A model generated the notes under the pieces. It saw nothing but the letters and a program-made list of their open reading frames with translations, did not search any database and had not been told where the DNA came from. The position numbers and the translations under genes are program-made. From Nymphalis io (taxonomy: Eukaryota > Arthropoda > Insecta > Lepidoptera > Nymphalidae), in the NCBI RefSeq assembly GCF_905147045.1, contig NC_065913.1:6374001-6438000 (forward strand): a stretch of DNA of 64,000 bases. The letters are read 5' to 3'. Shown here in pieces: positions 36,043-45,615 of this stretch (position 1 is its first letter; the number at the start of each line of letters is the position of its first letter).

Positions 36043-39000
36043 TAGAATGTAAGTGCTGCGCAAAGAGTTATATGTATTTTAACGTAGTAACAATATACGA
36101 TTTGGTAAGTATTTCTCCTCAGTGTATGTTTCAAACATTATGTTGTGTTAAGTCTTTAAAAATAAAAAATATAAGAAATAAAAGTATATTCCAAAAAAAA
36201 CCAAAATGTATTGCATTTCGGATACTTACTTTATAGTTAATCTTGCTTATTTTTTAATAATTCACTATTTAATAATAATAATCTTCAGAACTAATGCGAC
36301 ATACGTTGTACGAGGAGATACCTGTGCCTAAAGAGGACGTGCCTCCTGAGAAACAAGTGCCACCGATCCCAGCATATGAACGTTATGCCACAATTAGTAA
36401 AACAGCAAGAGAAGTCCGAAGGGAGAGGTATGAAGCCAAAATGCAAAAATTGGTACGTATCATACTGATATCATATCATTCTTCCGATTTAATTAGGCAA
36501 TTGTATAATTATATAATTGTAGGGAATATCTACGGAAGTACCGTTGTGCTTGTAATTCTACTGGCCCACTTACTCTTTAAGTGGAGTGTAAATAAATGTT
36601 AAGAGGGTGGTTTTAAAAAGTTAAACATCATTCGACAAGCCGATTGGCGTGGTTGGTAGATGCTTGCCTTTCGCGCTGCAGGTCGTGGGTTCGATTCCCA
36701 CCCAGTATAGACATTTGTGAGTATAAACATTTCTGTTAGTCCCGAGTATGGGTGCAATTATATATATAAGTATGTATTTACAAAAGAAAAGTAGTATATG
36801 TAGTATATCAGTTGTTAGGTTTCCATAGTACAAGCTCTGCTTAGTTTGGGATCAGATGGCCGTGTGTGAAAAATGTCCCAGGATATTATTATATAAGTTT
36901 GAAATCATATAATCAAAATACTTAATTTAAGCGTGAAGAAAAAGAAGATAGAGAAAGACTGGCAGCTGAACAAGCCCGCCTAGCAAGAGAAGCCGAAGAA
37001 GAAAAACAGAGAATTGAGAAACAAAGACAAGAAGAGGAGAGAATGGCTAGAATACAGGCCGGGGTAAACTTTGACCCGATATAATCAATGTTTTTTTTAT
37101 ATGTGTACATTATTGCTTAACATAATATTATAAAGCAATGGTTAACCATTAATTCTTAATTTTGTCAAATTGCAAAGGAAGTACTTGCAATTTCATATTG
37201 TACCAACAAACAGCAGACGTTGCATTGCCTGTATATGTAATAAGACGAAGTTACTCTCGAACGAAATAGAAGCAGGCCTCTTGCCACCAGTTGAGGCAAT
37301 AAGACGATGATACATATGTTTATATATTATAACTTCCGTAACGTACTTGTTAAATATTCTGAAATTGATATTAAATGATTTAATTCCATGTTAAGACAAT
37401 ATGAATTTATCTAATGTTTATAATTATCAGCTACCAGCGGAACCTGAGCCAGTAGCAGGAGAAGAAGCAGTTGAAGGCGAGGAGACTGAAGTCGCAGATA
37501 CTGAAGTTACCGAAGATGTAAATAATAATGCAGTTATTTTATTACATTATTAAATACTAAAATAAGTTATTTATTTTAAACAAAAGAAGAAATTAATATA
37601 TGCAGCTTGTTAGGTCGTTAAAGAAGTATTTGAAAATCCTAGTCTCTAAACTTATCAATATGGCGTTTATTTGTTACTATAGAAATATACGCGTGACACT
37701 TTACAAATAATATAAAAGACAAAATAAGAACGCATTGTAAATATTCTTATGATGTCCTCCTGACTAATTTTGACCACGGTGGCCAATCTGAAGAAAATAA
37801 CAACTGAACAGGACATATTTTTTACACAAGTGTTTGCGCAAACATAGATAAAGAATACAGATATTCTCTCATTCTCATAATTCGGTGGAACCAATACGAA
37901 CGGAAAGAGTTCAGGCGCGGCACCAACGGCTTTATGTGCTTTCCGAGGCACGTGACGATACACACTTCCAACTTCCAGACACCGGGCGGCTTCTGAGTTT
38001 ACCCTACACAAAAACTCAATAAGTTTTTTTCTTGGCTCTAGGGTTTGAACACAGGTCCGCTGGATTTGTGGCCTTACCTAGCCACTGAACCAACGAGGTA
38101 GTCAATATTCTTTAAATAAATATTATAAATATTACAAATATTATGATTAATCAATGTTTTAGTATGAAAAATTAGAAGAAGAAATAGAAGAGGAATTCCA
38201 CTCCGACGTAGAAGTAGAAGGTGAGGAATATATACCACCAGGCGGACTCTTTGTACCTGGATTATATTCACCTCCGAATATATTAGCTAAAGCTAACGGA
38301 TTATCTTTCTTCTACCCAAAGGTACAAATACATATATAAACTTATACATTTGACTACATTTTTTTATTCCGTTCTGGTACTATAGAAATATACGCGTGAC
38401 ACTTTACAAATAATATAAAAGACAAAATAAGAACGCATTGTAAATATTCTTATGATGTCCTCCTGACTAATTTTGACCACGGTGGCCAATCTGAAGAAAA
38501 TAACAACTGAACAGGACATTGGTTCTAAGCCATCAGAACCTTTAAGATTATATGTATGTATCAGATATAAGCGGGGACCAACGCCCATAAATATTGGCGA
38601 TGTAAGAAATGTTATACATTCCTAACATTCAATGCGCCACCAACCTTGGAAACTAAAATGTTATGTTCCTTATGCCTGTAATTCACTCGGTCTTCAAACA
38701 GGAACGCAACATTACTAAGTAATACTGTTTAGCGGTAGAACATCTAAAGAGTGGAATTTCTCTACTAATCTACCTACCTAGACGAGCTTGCACAAAGTCC
38801 TATAAATTAATAAGTAATTTTAACAACAGTCAATGCCTATATGTTTCATCAATACAGATTGTGTCTCAAATAACACCAATAGAATCCGAATATTTACCTC
38901 CTCACGTGCTAGTGATGTTCGGTATTGATAAACGGCATGAAGTCAAGGAAGTGATGGAGCAATTTCGTAGTGAAATACTTAATGTAAGTATCATTTTTTA

Positions 39001-42000
39001 CCTTATTAATAAATACACCAGTCATTCTTATCACTATGATAATATCTTATATAAGCCGCGATAAAATAAAACTAACAATAATGTTACCTGAGAAAAGACG
39101 ATTAATCATGAAGTTTGCAATGTTGGATGATGACACGTGCAAACATATTAGCTTTCATATCTTTAGTATTTATGAGGCATTGTTGAAGGTTTCATTTTTC
39201 TGTCGCTTGAAATGGAAATCCCTGAACCTCGATTTCAGAGTACGACTAAGTATCAATGTAAACAATGCTTTTTGCGCAAATGTCTTCGTATAATTAATAT
39301 GCTCTTAGGTTTTGACTGCCTCGTTGATCTAGTGGCTTGATGTAAAGCCGCAGACCCGGAGGTTCTGGGTTCAATACCCAGGTCGGGCCAACAAAAAGTT
39401 ATTGGGTTTTCTGTCAGAAAATTCTCAGTCTGAAAGTTGGAAGTGTGTACACTCCTGTGCCTCGGAAAGCACGTAAAGCCGTTGGTCCTGCACCTGAACT
39501 GTTTCCGGTCATGTCGGATGCGTCCCATTGGATTATGAGAGTTAGAGAATAGAGAGTGCACATGAGTTTGCGCACACATTTGTGCACTAAAATATCTCCT
39601 GCGTAGTTGGCTAATCTCTTTTGAGATTGGTGACCATGGAAGAAATCAGCCTGGAGGACACTATTATGCTTTTAGGATTTTCGACAGTGTTGCATTTTAT
39701 ATTGCATGCATTGTTATGGCATTAATAGTATAAGTATATTTGGTTTTGGTTTTTGAACGAGACTACCGCTGCTATATTTCTGGGTAGACTTTTAATGAAC
39801 GAAATATTTAACGAACGTTGATAACACACCTATTTAAAACATTTTTTTTTATTTTTATTTAATTTTAAATAGTTCAAATATTACACCTGCAATTTAAAAC
39901 ACATACCTGAGGTTATAGGTTTGTTGCTGATCACAATAAAATCTAGAATGCTAATATTATTGCTTTTAATACTTATTTTTGATATTTTTCTCGTGGTTTT
40001 TTTTAGTATGGTATCTTCATTGGTGACGACCCAAACACTGCAGAACACCTTGCTTATACGATAAAACAATATGACAAGATAACGAGAGTAAGAAGGCAGT
40101 AAGTGACTTCAATTAATATCAGCTAAAATTAATGAGGAGACAAAACTACTAAACCAATACACATAGAACTTATACCAGAAGATACCAGCGCGTTTCAGAG
40201 AAATTGACATATAATATTATGATACAAGTATGAATTTCGCAGTTTCATCTGCTTTAAGTTTACACTATTGACGCGACAAGCGTGAATTTCATATTATTTT
40301 AATAATATTTAAAATTGGCATAAAAAAATGTAATATCCATATAATAATAATTTTTAAACAATCTTTTCGTCTTCAATAATTTCATTTGGGTGGACGATAA
40401 ACGGAATTTTAATTTTCTAACTTGGAAAACATTTAATTTCAAAAGTTCCAAGTTAAGCTTGTTATGTGAGCTTAAAGCGTATTTGGGAATTTCGAGAATT
40501 TGCGCAAATTGTATTTTACGCTCTGTATCCGAAAAAAAAACAAAAGGGTTAAATATATTCTCTTTAGACTAGCATTTTTAATAAATGTATCTTTTACATA
40601 GGACAATTATTATAATCTTGCCTTAAAAAACGTTTAGATTAAATTTAAAAAAAGTCCCTCAAGATTGAATTTGCTTAAATTGGCCAATTTTAAGAACAAG
40701 CCAACTATGAAGAAGATATTTTAGTACACGAAGTGTAGAACTGAAGTCTTTCCGGTCGAGTAGGATTTCTGTCCAATCCTCGATTATGAAATTGAGGAAG
40801 AGAGTGCACCTGTACTTGCGCACACACTTGTACACTATAATATTTCCTGTACAGTTAGCTAGCCTTCCTTGAGATTGGCCGCCATGACATCATCAGTTTC
40901 AAGCGGATATTTTAACACCTTAGTAAAGATCGTCTTGCCCTGATGGTGTCGCGAAAACGAAGTCTTCCACTCCTGCAGCTGGCGGGATTGAATCCATGCT
41001 ACATCAGCAGCGACGTCGTCTCAGGAGAGAGAGATTGTCTGACACTCTTTCCAGTTGGTTATGGAGATGAGTATGAAGAAGAGGAGAGTGTTGCAGAAGA
41101 GGAAGTCAAGGTTCACCATTTACTTAGTATAAGTGAAGAGCGCAACGAATTATATATAGAAAAATCTAGCTTAACGAGCATTTTTTATAGAAAAGTCCAA
41201 GAAAGCTTGTATGTATGTAACGTTACAATTTCCTTACATTTTGTGTGATTAACCTTCTTAAACATAAAAGCCTGAACAAATGTTGATAACATGTTTAAAC
41301 TGCAATATATTTCCAAGTATGATTGATAAGTATCACCAGAATTTTGCTCAATTGTATGTAACGTTACATAGCTTAAACCTTTATGTATAATATGATATTT
41401 AAGCCTTAGCCTACAAGTTTAAAAGACAAGGGAAGTTATGCTTATTAATATAATCTACCTTAGACTATTATTATTATAAATACAAAAGTAAGTTTGTATA
41501 TTTATTTGTTTGTTACGCTTCATGCCTTAACTATTCAACCGATCGTTATGAAATTTTGCTTACACACTATCAATCATACGGAAAAAGGATATATATTATA
41601 GGGTATCTAGCACCTGACCGTATCCTCACTCTAAAACGCGGGTGAAGCCACGAGCAGGTACTAGTAATAATATATTTCAAGTTTCTAATCCTCTGAAGCA
41701 CGAACAACACCAATTATTTAAAAGTAATTAACCAATGTTAATTAAGTCAGTGAATATTTTAATTACAGGAAGTTGTCCTCGAGCAGGAAGCGGAGCCAGA
41801 GGTAGTTGTGATTAAATTTCCTTAATTTTTTTTTAAATTGCGTTTAAAAATATATTTACGGTGTAATTTTTTACTTACTTTTACTTGCGAATTTTGAATA
41901 GGATTTTGTATTTTTTCAAGTTTTTATTGAGCTTCACCTGTAGGGCTTTAAATTCTATTTATTATTAACCTGTTGTATGAAGTTTCTTTTTTATATAATA

Positions 42001-43131
42001 AAGGGTCCTGAAGACCTTTTACAGAGTTAATGCTTAAATACCAAATTTTATATTTTAAAACTGGACACGTAATTTAACATAGTATTAGAATTGATATATA
42101 ACTAACGCATATATTTATATATTATTAAAGTAAACTAGTTGGTATCCAGCGAAAGATAACGATATTACTTTATGAAGTCGTGGAAACGACAAATATAATA
42201 TTTTTGATCTTAAGATACTTATATATTATATAAAATATGTAGGCGGACGGGAAAATGGGCCACCACCAATAGACATTAACCATTCCACCGATCTTGGGAA
42301 CTAAGGTGTTTTGACCCTTGTACCTGTACTTACACTGGTTCATCCATACTTCATACTGGAACACAACAATACTTGTTTTTATAGTGTACGTAGGCGGACG
42401 AGCATATAAGTGATGGTAAGTGGTCACCGACGCCCATAGACATGGGCAATGTAAGAAATGTTAACCATCGCTTACGTCGCCAATGCAACACCAACCTTGT
42501 GAACTAAGATATTATGTCCCTTGTTTTTTTTTATAGAATCGGAAGGCGGGCGAGCATATAGGCCATCTGATGCTAAGTGGTCACCAAACGCCCTTAGACA
42601 TTGGCATTGTAAGAAATGTTAACCATCGCTTACATCACCAATGCGCCACCAACCTTGGGAACTAAGATGTTATGTCCCTTGTGCCTGTAATTACACTGGC
42701 TCACTCACCCTTCAAACCGGAACACAACAATACCAAGTACTGCTGTTTTGCGGTAGAATATCTGATGAGTGGGTGGTACCTACCCAGACGAGCTTGCACA
42801 AAGCTCTACCACCAGTAAATTGTGCCTGTAATTACACTGGCTCACTCACCCTTCAAACCGAAGATTTGCGGAAGAATACCTGATGAGTGTGTGGTACCCA
42901 GACGAGGTTGCACAAGCATGTTATAACAATAATACACTTTACACATCAAAACAAAAAAGGTTATAGAAAAAACAAATACAATATATAATAGATGTTGAAA
43001 AAATCCATTTTCAATCCAAACGTCTAGGAAACTGCAATTGTTTTGTTCTAAAATTAGACTAAAAAAAACTCTTACAGGAGGTCGTCGTCGCTGAACAAGT
43101 TGAAGAAGAGGAAGATGAGGAAGAGGACTGA
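27260..43131 (+). CDS. Thioredoxin-domain axonemal-type protein with NDK-like region (NME8/NME9-like), 607 aa
   Basis: I read 15 exons: 27260-27353, 27781-27884, 28297-28368, 28714-28863, 34652-34850, 35790-35960, 36289-36452, 36932-37063, 37431-37517, 38163-38321, 38858-38983, 40007-40098, 40924-41110, 41769-41801, 43078-43131. Phases agree throughout and the sum is 1824 bases. An in-frame TAG just upstream supports the ATG. Residues 1-140 are a thioredoxin fold: CGHC at 40-43 and a cis-proline in SEPTFLF at 84, the 44-residue spacing of classical thioredoxins, then KGKLIRAMFGAN. Residues 141-270 look like a divergent NDK-like region without a visible catalytic histidine motif. About 315-362 is a charged coiled coil, 363-410 is acidic, about 410-555 is globular (possibly the thioredoxin-associated DUF4746), and the end is Glu-rich. 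The family acts in axonemes. The specific orthologue is uncertain. Confidence 0.85.
28450..28568 (+). mobile_element. SINE S2 fragment in the intron before exon 4
   Basis: Head-like start with CTGTAGTGGTTAG, then GGTCGGTCGGTCGG (a GGTC run), then GAAAGCACGTAAAG and TTTCCGGTCGTGTCGG. Much of the middle is missing. Confidence 0.75.
29277..29513 (+). repeat. 5' LTR of the gypsy element
   Basis: 237 bases starting TGTGCC. It differs from the 3' LTR by one substitution (GTCGGTATT against GTCGATATT) and lacks 11 bases present after TGTGCC in the 3' copy. Confidence 0.9.
29569..30277 (+). pseudogene. Gypsy gag-like region, broken
   Basis: Starts at the ATG at 29569. A TAA at 29662 interrupts it after EFWCD, and a frame change near 29885 follows KTFE. 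The segments 29680-29892 and 29885-30277 together look like an insect gypsy capsid region (LSDEAKFNLVVTKLG, PSQLLRRMRDLA). A Cys/His knuckle with the spacing of gypsy nucleocapsid follows in another frame at about 30310-30375 (LCYYHARFRHRANKC). Confidence 0.85.
30408..32324 (+). pseudogene. Gypsy protease, reverse transcriptase and RNase H region
   Basis: Long open frame. The aspartic protease site FLVDTGANVSVLPA is near codons 25-40. Reverse transcriptase shows PCGDYRSLNA, FSRIDLHRAYH, FGLRNAAQTFQRFM and the catalytic YIDDS. RNase H shows IMTDASNTCAGAVF and VFTDHKPLVYAL. The reading frame changes near 32175, after which the true continuation lies in the next frame, so the last 40 or so codons of this open stretch are out of frame. 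Confidence 0.9.
32194..33573 (+). pseudogene. Gypsy integrase region, interrupted
   Basis: The zinc-binding H-H-C-C block (HGISHSGTRATRKM, then CVNCQKSK) is followed by the catalytic core with MDIIGP, TDQGRQFES and YHPQANGMIER. A TGA at about 32935 and a TAA at about 33148 interrupt it. The remainder (32962-33573, two frames) matches the integrase C-terminal part (YFGPHKVIERGDKYFKI). Confidence 0.88.
33646..33825 (+). CDS. Small extra ORF in the gypsy element, with an N-terminal MGxxxS signal
   Basis: 59 codons beginning MGKPQSKEEIIIAQNGQ, which fits an N-myristoylation motif (Gly2, Ser6). It lies between the integrase and the 3' LTR. The frame stops at 33825, and a neighbouring frame stays open to about 33922 with a basic stretch (RREIQGLRASRRDRD), which suggests one frame change in a longer original product. 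I recall similar small ORFs in some insect gypsy elements, but their function is unknown to me. It is probably inactive here. Confidence 0.5.
   Translation: MGKPQSKEEIIIAQNGQANQANTSLLHKITHDKLNLANHHGCHHCHLFNMLEILQTKVH
33926..34344. other. AT-rich non-coding 3' region of the gypsy element
   Basis: No domain is visible. The open frames here are short and AT-driven. It ends at the purine tract before the 3' LTR. Confidence 0.6.
34361..34608 (+). repeat. 3' LTR of the gypsy element
   Basis: 248 bases starting TGTGCCTACG. It is nearly identical to the 5' LTR and ends 43 bases before exon 5 of the host gene. Confidence 0.9.
35065..35755 (-). mobile_element. 3' part of a second LINE family, in the intron after exon 5
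   Basis: On the minus strand 35755-35234 encodes a reverse transcriptase C-terminal region (DFRYLGHIVNE, ERERRALSVRGNMLARRF, YCQSFYTCSLW, YNNVLRAVL). It is followed by an A-rich tail to about 35065 that begins with an (ATT)n tract. The 5' part is missing. It is a different family from the LINE at 1775-5403. Confidence 0.85.
36003..36038. repeat. (TA)n microsatellite
   Basis: About 36 bases of TA repeat in the intron after exon 6 of the thioredoxin-like gene. Confidence 0.95.
36637..36893 (+). mobile_element. SINE family S3, full length
   Basis: Head GATTGGCGTGGTTGGTAG, B box GGGTTCGATTCCC, body, then ATCAGATGGCCGTGTG and CCCAGGATATTATTATA. Confidence 0.9.
37675..37816. repeat. 142-base segment duplicated at 38378
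   Basis: Identical over its whole length to 38378-38519. It contains 75 bases of unique-looking intron (GAAATATACGCGTGACAC) plus the 3' end of a reverse SINE S2. The two copies flank exon 10. Confidence 0.93.
37751..38104 (-). mobile_element. SINE family S2, full length
   Basis: Reverse copy from GATGTCCTCCTGACTA to AACCAACGAGGTAGTC, somewhat diverged in the middle. Confidence 0.85.
38378..38519. repeat. Second copy of the 142-base segment
   Basis: Exact copy of 37675-37816. Here the SINE S2 part stops abruptly at GGACAT, so the duplication came after the SINE insertion. Confidence 0.93.
38555..38810 (-). mobile_element. Repeat D, diverged reverse copy
   Basis: AATGCGCCACCAACCTTGG, then TGCCTGTAATTCAC, then CTACCTAGACGAGCTTGC mark it. 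Confidence 0.78.
39312..39667 (+). mobile_element. SINE family S2, full length
   Basis: Head GACTGCCTCGTTGATCTAG, B box GGGTTCAATACCC, and full body to GAGATTGGTGACCATGG and CTGGAGGACACTATTA. Confidence 0.9.
40735..40900 (+). mobile_element. SINE S2 3' fragment
   Basis: TCTTTCCGGTCGAGTAGG to GAGATTGGCCGCCATG. Its end lies about 25 bases before exon 13 of the thioredoxin-like gene. Confidence 0.8.
41480..41668 (+). mobile_element. RTE-like interspersed repeat fragment
   Basis: TTATTTGTTTGTTACGC, CTATTCAACCGATCG and an end with AACGCGGGTGAAGCC match a widespread insect repeat style. The family name is from memory. Confidence 0.5.
42236..42912 (-). mobile_element. Stack of four reverse D repeat pieces
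   Basis: Partial copies at about 42236-42372 and 42378-42525, a nearly full copy at 42530-42823, and a further partial at 42824-42912, all reversed. Each shows pieces of GTGCCTGTAATTACAC and AACACAACAATAC. Confidence 0.8.
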
Positions 43132-43419
43132 CCCAATTAATGTATTTTAGGAAGCTGTATTAGTTATGTTTAATTTAACTTTATTTATTTTATTATTGAT
43201 ATTAATAATATTACGAATTAAATTGATTGTTTAATTTCAATCAGTATCATCTAAATTTATTTTTAATATAGTATTTAATGCCAGCAAAAGAAAATGCATA
43301 ATATAATTAAGGGTTTAGTAAAAAGCCTCCACAACGTATCAAAGTATTGAAAGTAAGTATTGAAATGTTTAAGCCTCAACTAAATACTTACCTAAATAAT
43401 AATACGACATAATAAATAA

Positions 43420-43752
43420 TAATGTCCTTCAGACTGATTTCAGCCACAGCGGCCAATCTCAAGAGAGACCAGCCAACTGCACAAATGTGTGTAAAACACA
43501 GGTGCACTCTCTATTCCCTAACTCTCATAATCCGATGGGATGGTAATCCGACACGACCGGCGCGGAACCATAGGCTTTGCGTGTATTCCGAGGCACGGGA
43601 GTATATACACCAACTTCCAGACTCCGGGCTTCTACGGAGAATCTTCGACAGAAAAACCCGCTCATTTTTTTATTGGCCCGACCTGGGGTTTGAACAAAGG
43701 ACCTCGAGATCTGCGGCCTTATATCTAGTTACTAGACTAACGAGGCAGTCAA
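43420..43752 (-). mobile_element. SINE family S2
   Basis: Reverse copy from AATGTCCTTCAGACTG to GACTAACGAGGCAGTC, with small internal deletions. It starts about 290 bases after the thioredoxin-like stop codon. Confidence 0.88.
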
Positions 43753-44496
43753 TAAGTCAGCGACATATATGCACTAAGTAAGCTCGGGTCTTACCGACCA
43801 CTGAAACCTTAACTTAAAAGCTCGTTGTTGTTTTTTGCCTTCTGAAACGCTTGCTAAACTTGAATTTAAATAACGAAGACAATAGATCACATACGAAGCC
43901 ACTATCAATAGCATATATCAAAATAATTGAAAAAAAAAATCATCGTAATATGATTATGTACATATGTATATCTAGTACAAAATAGTTGGTTCTTTACAAA
44001 CATTTCTGTCTTAATATTTTGTATAACATATATAACACTAATAACAGACGTTGAGCTTGGCAGAATTTGGACACTTCTATAAAAAATTAAGAAATACACA
44101 ATTGTTTGTTGAAGTGAAAAAAAAGATCGTTTATTTATAACGCTGTAACTTCTGCTATATACTTCACATGAACCGCAGTATCTTATATACTACTTATTTA
44201 GATATGTTATATATTATAACTATATATGTTCATATGTAGTTGTGCAAGAGGGCTATGTAATCTGTGATAGTGGGCGTTCATAAATTGAATTAAGTGTATT
44301 TATTTACAACGATAATAATAATAAAGCTATTTTAAAATACGAATATAAAGTTATTATTGTTTTTATTAAATAATAAGAAGTTGTCAATTGTTTTAATGTT
44401 ATTTATAAGAAATGAGTAAATGAAACGCATAAAAGTTTTTTAATATTATGATGTAAGTTTTGTGAGTAAAATATAACTTCAATATTAAAAGGTTAA
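43753..44496. other. Intergenic AT-rich DNA, nothing supported
   Basis: No gene, RNA or repeat that I recognise. Confidence 0.5.
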
Positions 44497-44863
44497 TAAT
44501 GTCCTCCAGACCGATTTCGGCCACGGCGGCCAGTCTCAAGAGAGATTAGCCAACTACGCAGGAGATATTATAGTGCACAAGTGCGTACGCAAACACAGGT
44601 GCACTCTCTATTCCCTAACTCTCATAATCCGATGGGACGGCAATCCGACATGACCGGAAAGAGTTCAGGCGCAGGACCAACGGCTTTACGTGCTTTCCGA
44701 GGCATGGCAGTGTACACAATTCCAACTTTCAGACTCTGGGCTGCTACTGAGAATTTTCTGAAAGAAAAACCCAATAACTTTTTCCTGCCCCGACCTGGGA
44801 ATTGAACCCAGGACCTCTAGATCTGCGGCCTTACATCAAGCCACTAGACCAACGAGGCAGCCG
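44497..44863 (-). mobile_element. SINE family S2, full length
   Basis: Reverse copy close to consensus, from ATGTCCTCCAGACCG to CTAGACCAACGAGGCAG. Confidence 0.92.
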
Positions 44864-45174
44864 ATTAAAAGGTGAACGTTCTGAAAAACACATTATATTT
44901 TATTGCTTTTATAATAATACAATATTGTGATATGAGTGTTTGAGTGACTGTCTTTTTAGCGAATAATCTTCACAAACAATATTGCTAATTCAATTTTGTA
45001 TGACAAACGTTTTCCAAGAAATCGGGATGTTATAAAAATAAATGTCATTATCATTTATTGGTTGAAATATTGGAAACATTGGAGTGTTTAAGTTTCCTTA
45101 CGTAAAATATTTTCCACAGATAGCATACTGAAGCCGGAAATAAAATGTATATGGCGAAGCATTTATGATGTAAG

Positions 45175-45540
45175 TAATGGTTAATATTTCTTAAAGTGCC
45201 AATGTCTATGGACAATGGTGACCATTTGTCACCAGACGATAGTCGCCACTGGTGGTAGGGCTTTGTGCAAGTTCGTCTGGGTAGGTACCACCAACTCATC
45301 AGATATTCTATCGCAAAACAGCAGTATTTGATATTGTTGTGTCCCGGTTTGAAGGGTGAGTGTGCCAGTGTAATTACAGGCATAAGGGACATTAAATCTT
45401 ATTTCTCAAGGTTGGTGGCGCATTGGCTATGTAAGCGATGGTTGACATTTCTTACAATGCCAAGTCTTAGGGCGTTGGTGACAACTTACCATCAGGTGGC
45501 CCATATGCTCCTCCGTCTTCTTATACTATAAAAAAGGAGC
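45175..45540 (+). mobile_element. Repeat D, full length with 5' extra piece
   Basis: A D-like 3' piece (CCAATGTCTATGGACAATGG) comes first, then a full copy from CTGGTGGTAGGGCTTTGTG to GGTGGCCCATATGCTCC. It ends 76 bases before the stop codon of the CUB/LDLa gene, so it lies in that gene's 3' flank. Confidence 0.85.
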
Positions 45541-45597
45541 CACCTGGTCGACCGCCTTCCTATTTTATAAAAATGAAAACCTTGGAATTTAACAATA

Positions 45598-45603
45598 TTT
45601 ATT
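45598..45603 (-). promoter_or_regulatory. Poly(A) signal AATAAA for the CUB/LDLa gene
   Basis: AATAAA on the minus strand, 12 bases after the stop codon, implies a very short 3' UTR unless a later signal is used. Confidence 0.55.
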
Positions 45604-45615
45604 TAAAAATTATGA

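Noticed and set aside
35916..36236. Plus-strand open frame with a long Tyr/Ile run
   Set aside because: It is read through the (TA)n microsatellite and adjoining intron; only its first codons overlap the real exon, in another frame.
42236..42912. Possible CRISPR-like or satellite array
   Set aside because: The units are partial copies of the dispersed D repeat, unevenly spaced, without regular spacers.
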